Shown piece after piece: positions 56,906 through 64,000 of a DNA stretch of 64,000 bases. The stretch's first letter is position 1. Every line of letters starts with the position of its first letter. The position numbers and the translations under genes are program-made. The stretch spans positions 1 to 64,000 of the forward strand of contig JADKFV010000022.1 of the NCBI GenBank assembly GCA_016717325.1. The letters run 5' to 3'. This DNA is from Bacteroidota bacterium. GTDB taxonomy: Bacteria; Bacteroidota; Bacteroidia; AKYH767-A; OLB10. Below the pieces are notes generated by a model that was not told the origin of the DNA, made no database searches, and saw only the letters and a program-made list of their open reading frames with translations.

Positions 56906-59682
56906 CCGATGCAAATGGCTGCATCACAACCTATATAACCTCGATAACTTGTTCAGATAATATAGCTCCGGTATTAAGTGCAGGCCCGGGTAGCGGAACA
57001 CCGCTATTTGAAAACTTCGAGGCAGGTGTATTACCTGTTGGATGGTCTGCAACAGGTTTATGGCATGTAACTGGATCCTGTTCATCTGGTACTCCTCCAA
57101 ACCCAACACAATGGGCTTATTATGGAATTGACGGACAATGTAACTACAACAATGGCGTAGCAAATAGTGGAGATTTGACGTCAACTACAGTGTCAATTCC
57201 CGGAACTGCATCTTCTGCAAAGGTTCGTTTCAGTTATGCATATAATGGAGAAGGCGGAGCACCACCAACAGGATTTGATAATGCATCTGTAAGGATGAGT
57301 ATTAATGGTGGTGCCTTCGTTCAGGCTGCTGCCTTAAGCACTACCGGATCGTTCGGAACATGGTTAGCTTCTGAATTTAGCATTCCTGCTGCCATTGGTG
57401 GAACTATTGCTTTACAATGGAACTTCAGTACACAAGATGGCATAGCTAACGCTACCCTTGGTTTACAGGTGGATAGTGTTGCTATCACTTATATAGATGT
57501 ACAGCAATGCCCTGCTAATATTGTTGTTAGTAATGATCCAGGGGTATGCGGAACAACTGTTTCGTGGACACCGCCAACGGCTTCTGATAATTGTGCAGTT
57601 ACAGTAACAAGCAATAAAAACCCTGGTGATTTCTTCCCGGTGGGTACTACTGTAGTTACTTATACTGCAACTGATGGTTGTGGTAACGCTACTTCATGTA
57701 GTTTCAACGTAACCGTTAACCTGGTTGGTCCTCCTATTTTAAATATTTCTGATACGCATGTAGATGTTGATTGCCAGGGAGCAAATAATGGTTCAATTGA
57801 CTTGACTGTAACAAGTATAGGTGGTGGGCCGTATTTATATTTATGGAGCAATGGAGCTACAACTCAAGATATATCAGGCTTATTTGTTGGTGTTTATACT
57901 GTTAATGTAACTGAGGCAAATGGATGTTCAGCAACTTACAGTGTATCAATAGCTGATAACCCACCCCTTCAGGTTACAGAAACGCATACCGATGTATTGT
58001 GTAATGGTAATACTAATGGAACAATTGACATAACAGCAACAGATGGTAAGCCAGCATATGGTTACCTTTGGAGTGATGGTGTAACTGCAGAAGACAGAAC
58101 AGGCTTGTCGCCTGGAACGTATACGGTTACTGTTACTGATCAATGTGGTACATCACAAATACTTACTATTGTAATAGGTGAACCTACTGCGCTTTCAGCC
58201 ACATGTTCATTGATTAGCAATGTTTCATGTAATGGAGGAAGTAATGGTAGTGCAAGTGTTGTTGGTAGTGGAGGTACTCCGCCTTACTCAACTTCACCAT
58301 CCACAACAGGTTTGACTGCCGGAACCTATACCTTTACAGTAACAGATGCCAATGGATGTACAGCTACATGCGCTGCTACAATTACACAACCTACTGCTTT
58401 GTTGGCAAATACAAGTACAACAGCTGCCACTTGTATTAATACAACAAATGGAAGTGCTACTTCTGCCCCAAGCGGAGGTACTGGTCCATACACTTATTTG
58501 TGGAGTAATGGTAGTACAAATGCAACAGCAATCAATCTTGCAGGAGGTACGTATACAGTATTAGTTAACGATGCCAATGGTTGTACAGTAATATTATCTG
58601 CTACAATAACTTCATTATCGAGCATACCTGCTCAGCCTGGTGCTATTACTGGTAATGTTTCGGTTTGCTTAAGTTCTACCGGTAATGTATACAGCATTGT
58701 TGCAGTGCCTGGTGCTACTTCTTACACTTGGTCAACAGGTTCTACAACGGCAACAATTACTTCAGGACAAGGTTCTACCAGCATTCAGGTTAGCTTTAGT
58801 GGCGCAGCCGTTTCTAGTACCATATCGGTAACAGCAAATAATGTATGTGGTTCAAGTATTGCACGTTTCAAATCTTACAAAGTTACTGCTGCTTTAACTT
58901 TACCAGGCCCTATTGCCGGACAAACAACAGGATTGTGTAAGAAACTAAATGTGCCTTATAGCATTGCATCAGTTCCCGGAGCATTATCGTATTTCTGGAC
59001 AGTACCAGCCGGTGTGACAATTGTTTCAGGCCAAGGAAGTACTGCAATTGTTGTTAATTACAACAATGCATTTACAGGAACAGGAAATATTACCGTGCAG
59101 GCAGTAAACTCTTGTACAATGAGCTCAGCAAGATTACTTGCAGTAAGTGCCAAGGCTGCTAAACCGGTTATTATAGGCTCTAATACTACATGTATGTTCC
59201 AAACAGGTGTTGTATATTCTGTCACTCCTGTGGTTGGTGCAACATCATATACCTGGACAGTAGTACCTGGTAGCTCAATTGTAAGTGGACAAGGAACTAC
59301 TTCAATAGTTGTAAACTGGGGTAATATCAATGGAGTAATAAAATGCAAAGGAAACAACTTGTGCGGTTCAGGATTAGATGGAACTCTTCCAGTATCATTC
59401 ACATGTAAAGAAGATGGATCAGCGTTGGATATTTCGGAATTGGCATTGTATCCAAATCCTACCGACAATTTAGCAACGTTAGACTTCGATGCCTTTGTTG
59501 ATGGTAATGCAACATTGATAATTACCGATATGGTAGGCAGGGTAGTTTCTACAGAAAACTTTGATGTAACAGAAGGAAACAACAAACGCACAATTGATGT
59601 GAATCAATTTGCAAAAGGAACTTATCTTATAAAAGTTTCGTGCGAAGGTTCAACGCGTATTGTTCGGTTGATGGTTCAATAG
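56902..59682 (+). CDS. Large T9SS adhesin, C-terminal part with HYR, SprB, PKD-like and sorting domains (segment 4 of 4)
   Basis: Starts in frame with RVTDANGCITTYITSI. Order: a jelly-roll domain (FENFEAGVLPVGWSATGLWH, 56990-57500), an HYR domain (CPANIVVSNDPGVCGTTVSW, TDGCGNATSCSFNVTV, 57510-57720), about four SprB repeats (57750-58610), three PKD-like domains (SYTWSTGSTTATITSGQGS, YFWTVPAGVTIVSGQGS; 58630-59400) and a type A sorting domain (ALYPNPTDNLATLDF, final RLMVQ). The PKD-like and sorting parts are the cassette shared with three other genes. It is followed by a terminator and the thrS operon. Confidence 0.8.
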   Translation, partial: VTDANGCITTYITSITCSDNIAPVLSAGPGSGTPLFENFEAGVLPVGWSATGLWHVTGSCSSGTPPNPTQWAYYGIDGQCNYNNGVANSGDLTSTTVSIPGTASSAKVRFSYAYNGEGGAPPTGFDNASVRMSINGGAFVQAAALSTTGSFGTWLASEFSIPAAIGGTIALQWNFSTQDGIANATLGLQVDSVAITYIDVQQCPANIVVSNDPGVCGTTVSWTPPTASDNCAVTVTSNKNPGDFFPVGTTVVTYTATDGCGNATSCSFNVTVNLVGPPILNISDTHVDVDCQGANNGSIDLTVTSIGGGPYLYLWSNGATTQDISGLFVGVYTVNVTEANGCSATYSVSIADNPPLQVTETHTDVLCNGNTNGTIDITATDGKPAYGYLWSDGVTAEDRTGLSPGTYTVTVTDQCGTSQILTIVIGEPTALSATCSLISNVSCNGGSNGSASVVGSGGTPPYSTSPSTTGLTAGTYTFTVTDANGCTATCAATITQPTALLANTSTTAATCINTTNGSATSAPSGGTGPYTYLWSNGSTNATAINLAGGTYTVLVNDANGCTVILSATITSLSSIPAQPGAITGNVSVCLSSTGNVYSIVAVPGATSYTWSTGSTTATITSGQGSTSIQVSFSGAAVSSTISVTANNVCGSSIARFKSYKVTAALTLPGPIAGQTTGLCKKLNVPYSIASVPGALSYFWTVPAGVTIVSGQGSTAIVVNYNNAFTGTGNITVQAVNSCTMSSARLLAVSAKAAKPVIIGSNTTCMFQTGVVYSVTPVVGATSYTWTVVPGSSIVSGQGTTSIVVNWGNINGVIKCKGNNLCGSGLDGTLPVSFTCKEDGSALDISELALYPNPTDNLATLDFDAFVDGNATLIITDMVGRVVSTENFDVTEGNNKRTIDVNQFAKGTYLIKVSCEGSTRIVRLMVQ

Positions 59683-59704
59683 TTAATTAGTATATAATTT
59701 TATT

Positions 59705-59737
59705 AAAAGGGGTTGTAGCAATGCAGCCCCTTTTTTT
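59705..59737 (+). terminator. Terminator after the large adhesin gene
   Basis: AAAAGGGGTTG pairs with CAGCCCCTTTT (one G-T wobble), 8-base loop, T7 tract. Confidence 0.85.
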
Positions 59738-59925
59738 GTTTTACTATGTTTTAAAATTGAATTCATTCATCCAAAGCGCAAAGCATATAGATTTGGTAAA
59801 GGGCAGCCAAGTGAAACTGGAATTGAATTCATTTCGAAGTTATTTTTCCAAATTAAGCAATTCATAATTTCATTCTTAATATGGGCTTAATTGAATTTCA
59901 AATTTACCTTTCGGGTTTATATTTT

Positions 59926-59951
59926 TTTGCCGATAAAATTACTTACTTTTG
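59926..59951 (+). promoter_or_regulatory. Possible promoter of the thrS operon
   Basis: TACTTTTG (59944-59951) fits TAnnTTTG; TTTG at 59926 upstream is closer than usual (14 bases). It would start RNA about 15 bases before the thrS ATG. Confidence 0.35.
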
Positions 59952-59973
59952 CAGTCCAAATTTTTAGAGGGTT

Positions 59974-61920
59974 ATGAGAATTACTTTACCGGACGGAGCA
60001 ATTAAGGAATATGACAATGGCACATCTGCCATGGAAATTGCTAAGTCGATAAGCGAGGGCCTTGCCCGCAACGTGCTTGCAGCCAAAGTAAACGGAGTAG
60101 TGGTAGAAGCTAACCGTGCCATTGATGGTGACGCAACATTGCAACTTCTTACATGGGACAGTATAGAGGCGAAAGCCACCTTTTGGCATTCATCGGCACA
60201 TATGTTGGCCGAGGCTTTAGAGTTTTATTATCCGGGAGTGAAATTTGGAATTGGCCCTCCAATTGAAAATGGTTTTTATTACGATGTAGATTTAAATGGT
60301 CAATCGTTTACACCCGATGATTTTAAAAAGATAGAAGATAAAATGCTTGAATTGGCAAAACAAGCAAATAAGTTTGAACGTAAAGAAGTATCGAAGGCCG
60401 ATGCGATAAAATATTTTACTGACAAGGGCGATAATTACAAACTCGATTTGCTGCAGGATTTACAAGACGGAACAATATCGTTTTATACACAGGGAAATTT
60501 TACCGATTTGTGCCGTGGGCCTCATATACCCGATACCGGTTTTATTAAGGCAGCAAAGGTAATGTCAATAGCCGGAGCATATTGGCGTGGCGATGAAAAA
60601 AGTAAACAGCTTACAAGAATATACGCCATTACTTTTCCAAAGCAAAAGGAACTTACCGAGTACCTCACCATGCTTGAAGAAGCCAAGAAGCGCGACCACC
60701 GTAAGCTTGGTAAAGAGTTGGAGTTATTCACGTTTTCGGAAAAGGTAGGAATGGGCCTTCCACTGTGGTTACCAAAAGGAACTATTTTGCGCGAGCGGTT
60801 ACAATCATTTTTGCAGAAAGCACAAGTGGCAGCAGGCTATCAACCTGTAATCACTCCGCATATTGGTCATAAGGATTTATACATCACATCGGGCCACTAC
60901 GAAAAGTATGGTGCCGATTCTTTTCAGCCCATAAAAACACCACAGGAAGGAGAAGAGTTTTTCTTGAAGCCAATGAATTGCCCTCATCATTGCGAAATAT
61001 ATAAAAGCAAACCCAGGTCGTATAAAGACTTGCCGGTGCGGCTTGCAGAGTTTGGCACCGTTTATCGTTATGAGCAAAGTGGCGAGTTGCACGGTCTTAC
61101 ACGCGTGCGCGGATTTACGCAGGATGATGCACATTTGTTTTGTCGCCCCGATCAGGTAAAGGAAGAATTTTGTAAAGTTATAGATTTGGTTCTTTATGTT
61201 TTTAAAGCCTTAGGTTTCGAAAACTATACTGCACAAGTTTCGCTGCGCGATCCCGAAAACAAAACCAAATATATTGGCAGCGATGAAAATTGGGATAAAG
61301 CCGAAAAGGCCATACAGGAGGCAGCAGATGAAAAAGGACTGACAACAGTTGTGGAACTTGGCGAAGCGGCCTTTTATGGCCCAAAGCTCGATTTTATGGT
61401 GCGCGATGCCATTGGTAGAAAGTGGCAATTGGGAACAATTCAAGTTGATTATAATTTGCCCGAGCGCTTTCAACTGGAATATACAGGCAGCGATAATCAA
61501 AAGCACAGGCCGGTGATGATACACCGTGCGCCATTCGGATCGATGGAGCGTTTTGTGGCGGTATTGATAGAACATTGCGGAGGAAATTTCCCGTTGTGGC
61601 TGGCACCGGAGCAGATTGCTGTGTTGCCAATAAGCGATAAATACAACGAGTATGGAAAAAAAGTTTTACAAAATCTAAATAATTGCGATATTCGCGGCTT
61701 CTTTGACGAAAGGGACGAAAAAATAGGACGTAAGATACGCGATGCCGAGATGCAAAAAGTGCCTTATATGGTTATCATAGGCGAGAAAGAAGCAGCCGAA
61801 AATGGTATATCGCTTCGTAAACACGGGGAAGGCGATTTAGGTTTCTTTACAATGGAAGAGGGCATTAAGCTATTGATGAGCGAAATAAATAAGGATTTAG
61901 AAAAAGCCGCAAGTGCTTGA
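59974..61920 (+). CDS. thrS: Threonine--tRNA ligase
   Basis: 648 residues, full length. It charges tRNA-Thr with threonine in the cytoplasm. TGS domain at 1-60 (ITLPDGAIKEYDNGTSAMEI), editing domain at about 70-220 (FWHSSAHMLAEALEFYYPGV, with the HxxxH motif), class II catalytic core at 240-530 with the zinc Cys and motif in MNCPHHCEIYKS near 335, TQDDAH, and motif 3 in IHRAPFGSMERF, then the anticodon-binding domain (QIAVLPISDKYNEYG). It is the first gene of the conserved thrS-infC-rpmI-rplT block; in Escherichia coli thrS represses its own translation through its leader, but I see no clear tRNA-like leader here. Confidence 0.97.
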   Translation: MRITLPDGAIKEYDNGTSAMEIAKSISEGLARNVLAAKVNGVVVEANRAIDGDATLQLLTWDSIEAKATFWHSSAHMLAEALEFYYPGVKFGIGPPIENGFYYDVDLNGQSFTPDDFKKIEDKMLELAKQANKFERKEVSKADAIKYFTDKGDNYKLDLLQDLQDGTISFYTQGNFTDLCRGPHIPDTGFIKAAKVMSIAGAYWRGDEKSKQLTRIYAITFPKQKELTEYLTMLEEAKKRDHRKLGKELELFTFSEKVGMGLPLWLPKGTILRERLQSFLQKAQVAAGYQPVITPHIGHKDLYITSGHYEKYGADSFQPIKTPQEGEEFFLKPMNCPHHCEIYKSKPRSYKDLPVRLAEFGTVYRYEQSGELHGLTRVRGFTQDDAHLFCRPDQVKEEFCKVIDLVLYVFKALGFENYTAQVSLRDPENKTKYIGSDENWDKAEKAIQEAADEKGLTTVVELGEAAFYGPKLDFMVRDAIGRKWQLGTIQVDYNLPERFQLEYTGSDNQKHRPVMIHRAPFGSMERFVAVLIEHCGGNFPLWLAPEQIAVLPISDKYNEYGKKVLQNLNNCDIRGFFDERDEKIGRKIRDAEMQKVPYMVIIGEKEAAENGISLRKHGEGDLGFFTMEEGIKLLMSEINKDLEKAASA

Positions 61921-61962
61921 TAGATTTTAAATATTGAATATTAATTTTAAAAAGAAAGGGTT

Positions 61963-62553
61963 ATAGCAACACAATTCAGACCAGGAGGAAGTTTTCCACG
62001 TAAGCCATTTAATCCGGCAAACAGGAATCGTCCGCGTAAAGAGAACGAACACAATATCAATACCGATATTACCGCAACAGAGGTACGATTGGTGGGCGAA
62101 AATATAACGGTGGGTGTATACTCATTGCAAGAAGCCACCAAAATGGCTGAAGCCCAGGGTTTGGACTTGGTAGAAATATCACCTAATGCAGTTCCGCCTG
62201 TTTGTAGAATAGTTGATTATAGAAAATTTCTTTACGATAAAAAACGTAAAGAGCGCGAAACCAAAGCCAACTCAGCAAAGAGTGTGATGAAAGAAATTCG
62301 CTTTGGGCCGCAGACAGATGAGCATGATTTTAATTTTAAAGTAAAGCATGCACAACACTTTCTCGAAGATGGAAACAAGGTAAAAGCCTACGTTCATTTT
62401 AAAGGCCGTTCGATAGCATACAAGGAGCAGGGCGAAATTTTGTTGTTGAAATTTGCCGAGGCTTTGCAGGATTATGGCAAAGTGGAATTATTGCCTAAGT
62501 TGGAAGGAAACAAAATGTTTCTGCACATGATTCCAATATCAAAGAAGAAATAA
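61963..62553 (+). CDS. infC: Translation initiation factor IF-3, with a probable AUA start codon
   Basis: 196 residues if it starts at ATA 61963. Between the in-frame stop at 61948 and the TTG at 62086 there is no ATG, GTG or TTG, yet the conserved IF3 N-domain text (INTDITATEVRLVGENITVG) lies in that stretch, so a rare start codon is needed. The ATA gives the normal N-terminus (M)ATQFRPGGSFPRKPFN. The rest is typical: GLDLVEISPNAVPPVCRIVD, KEIRFGPQTDEHDFNFK, FKGRSIAYKEQGE. IF3 rejects non-standard starts, and in Escherichia coli an AUU start makes infC self-limiting; the same logic would apply here. AAAGGG lies just upstream as a possible ribosome site. Confidence 0.93.
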   Translation: MATQFRPGGSFPRKPFNPANRNRPRKENEHNINTDITATEVRLVGENITVGVYSLQEATKMAEAQGLDLVEISPNAVPPVCRIVDYRKFLYDKKRKERETKANSAKSVMKEIRFGPQTDEHDFNFKVKHAQHFLEDGNKVKAYVHFKGRSIAYKEQGEILLLKFAEALQDYGKVELLPKLEGNKMFLHMIPISKKK

Positions 62554-62619
62554 AAGTATAAGTAAGTATAACAAGTTCCGAAATAATAGAAAATCGGAAA
62601 AATTAAAAACAAAGTAGTC

Positions 62620-62814
62620 ATGCCAAAGATGAAGACTCACTCGGGTGCCAAAAAAAGGTTTAAAATAACCGGTACCGGAAAAATAAAAAGAAAAAAGGCT
62701 TTTAAAAGCCACATTCTAACCAAGAAGGAAACAAAGCGCAAACGCAATTTGACGCATGCAGGCTTGGTACACAAAACAGATATGAATCGTGTAGAAAGAA
62801 TGTTGACCATCTAA
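62620..62814 (+). CDS. rpmI: 50S ribosomal protein L35
   Basis: 64 residues, the normal size. MPKMKTHSGAKKRFKITGTG and the basic HILTKKETKRKRNL are diagnostic. It lies between infC and rplT as in most bacteria, with a 66-base gap after infC. Basic, RNA-binding, part of the large subunit. Confidence 0.97.
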   Translation: MPKMKTHSGAKKRFKITGTGKIKRKKAFKSHILTKKETKRKRNLTHAGLVHKTDMNRVERMLTI

Positions 62815-62909
62815 TTTCAAAAAAGAATTTCAAATAAGTTTAACCAGGACTGATAGCTTAAAAGTTGCATCAAAAAAAGTTGCACGCTACATCCAAAAAG
62901 CAATTAAAA

Positions 62910-63755
62910 ATGCCACGTTCAGTAAACAGCGTAGCGTCAAGAGCAAGACGCAAAAAAATGTTCAAACTCGCAAAAGGCTTTTTTGGCTCACGCGGAAATG
63001 TGCTCACAGTAGCCAAAAACACTGTAGAAAAAGGTTTGCAATATGCTTACCGCGACCGTAAAACCAAAAAGCGCACCATACGCGGACTTTGGATACAACG
63101 TATAAATGCCGGAGTACGCGAACACGGCATGTCGTATTCCACTTTTATAGGCAAGTGCCATGCAGGCGGTATCGACCTTAGCCGCAAAGTATTAGCCGAC
63201 TTGGCAATGAACCATCCTGATGCTTTTAAAGCCATCATTGAGCAAGTAAAAAATCTTACCCCTACACGTTCAAAAGATTCTACTTACGAAGGCAAACAAG
63301 TAGCCCTGGCTCCGGCATCGCGTTCTGCAAAACCACTTAATAAGGTTGAAGCAAAGACAAAAAATGCTGTGGTTGAAGCACCTGCTGCTCCAAAAGCTAA
63401 ACCTGCTAAAGTTGCAAAACCTGCCGCAGCGCCTGCCCCCGATTTATTTGCCGCAGCTGCGGTTGAAACGGAAGCCCCTGCCGCAGTAGAAGCCGTTGGA
63501 CCAAAAGATGATTTGAAAAAAATGGAAGGCGTTGGACCTGCAATTGAAAAACTTCTTAATGCTGCCGGTATAAACACCTGGGCTCAGTTAGCTGAAACCG
63601 AAGTAGAAAAGCTTGAAGCTATATTAAGCGAAGCGGGAAGCCGTTTTTCAACTCATAAACCAGGCACGTGGCCAGCACAAGCGAAGTTGGCAGCCGAAGG
63701 AAAATGGGATGAACTAAAAGCTTGGCAAGACCAATTAGACGGAGGTAAAGAGTAA
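62910..63755 (+). CDS. rplT: 50S ribosomal protein L20 fused to a helix-hairpin-helix C-terminal domain
   Basis: I chose ATG 62910 (MPRSVNSVASRARRKKMFKL), the usual L20 start; a longer frame from 62865 is not supported. Residues 1 to about 117 are a complete L20 (GFFGSRGNVLTVAKNTVEKG, RTIRGLWIQRINAGVREHGM). An Ala/Pro/Lys-rich linker follows at about 130-190, then an 85-residue extension with a helix-hairpin-helix (LKKMEGVGPAIEKLLNAAGI) and the tail TWPAQAKLAAEGKWDELKAW. L20 is normally about 115-120 residues. From memory, this extension is better known as a tail on L21 in Bacteroidota. It binds 23S rRNA early in assembly; the role of the tail is unknown. Confidence 0.95.
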   Translation: MPRSVNSVASRARRKKMFKLAKGFFGSRGNVLTVAKNTVEKGLQYAYRDRKTKKRTIRGLWIQRINAGVREHGMSYSTFIGKCHAGGIDLSRKVLADLAMNHPDAFKAIIEQVKNLTPTRSKDSTYEGKQVALAPASRSAKPLNKVEAKTKNAVVEAPAAPKAKPAKVAKPAAAPAPDLFAAAAVETEAPAAVEAVGPKDDLKKMEGVGPAIEKLLNAAGINTWAQLAETEVEKLEAILSEAGSRFSTHKPGTWPAQAKLAAEGKWDELKAWQDQLDGGKE

Positions 63756-63777
63756 TCTTTATATAATTATCCATAAT

Positions 63778-63811
63778 AAAAAAGGCTGCAACACATGTTG
63801 TAGCCTTTTTT
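63778..63811 (+). terminator. Terminator of the thrS-rplT operon
   Basis: AAAAAAGGCT.CAACA pairs with TGTTG.AGCCTTTTTT around a short CA centre, ending in a T6 tract. Confidence 0.88.
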
Positions 63812-63917
63812 GGTTAATACGGTTCTTAGGTCCTTTTTCAAATTACCATAAAGGCAAGTTATGCTATTGGTAATTTTAATTGCATAATTCGGGTTTAATA
63901 AAAGTGAATTATGTTAG

Positions 63918-64000
<83 letters not shown>

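Overview
The window looks like a piece of an uncultured Bacteroidota genome, probably from the Chitinophagales/Sphingobacteriales side. The evidence is many secreted proteins ending in type IX secretion system (T9SS) sorting domains with the PNPA signature, SprB-type adhesin repeats, a TonB-dependent receptor with a carboxypeptidase-like N-terminus, propeller-type sensor kinases, TAnnTTTG-like promoter boxes, and a thrS-infC-rpmI-rplT operon. The sequence ends in about 83 C, which looks like an artefact of a contig end.

Layout. 1-8037: end of a giant T9SS adhesin. 8239-9893: a frameshifted T9SS protein. 10024-14741 (minus): a cobalamin riboswitch driving a T9SS beta-propeller protein that resembles the vitamin B12 binder BtuG, then a TonB-dependent receptor and a membrane protein. 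14843-17874: ordinary cell genes (SirB1-like protein, DUF721/DciA, POT peptide transporter). 17993-19340: three decayed genes. 19345-25678: a fibre-like surface protein with an S74 chaperone domain, an MNT-HEPN toxin-antitoxin pair, and a LuxR-type response regulator with a propeller histidine kinase (TCS1). 25711-28271: a 626-bp direct repeat flanking a TIR-domain gene. 28193-32905: a secreted BNR-repeat/PKD/SprB protein and a small secreted partner. 34057-38164: a second, damaged two-component system (TCS2). 38760-59682: a collagen-like surface protein and three large T9SS proteins, one of them an M36 metalloprotease with 13 nearly identical 69-residue repeats. 59974-63755: thrS, infC, rpmI, rplT.

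How the parts may work together. Each two-component system carries its own palindromic motif just upstream of its regulator gene, and the same motif recurs upstream of a nearby fibre-like surface protein: TCS1 with the S74 fibre, TCS2 with the collagen-like protein. I infer two parallel modules of sensor, regulator, operator and surface fibre. Several cargo blocks (MNT-HEPN, TIR, and the TCS2/collagen block) sit between direct repeats of local sequence, which suggests growth by duplication or recombination. Four large proteins share one C-terminal cassette of PKD-like domains plus sorting domain.

Many of the large surface genes and TCS2 contain single-base frameshifts, often in A runs, while the housekeeping blocks are intact. 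From sequence alone I cannot tell consensus errors from real decay or phase variation.
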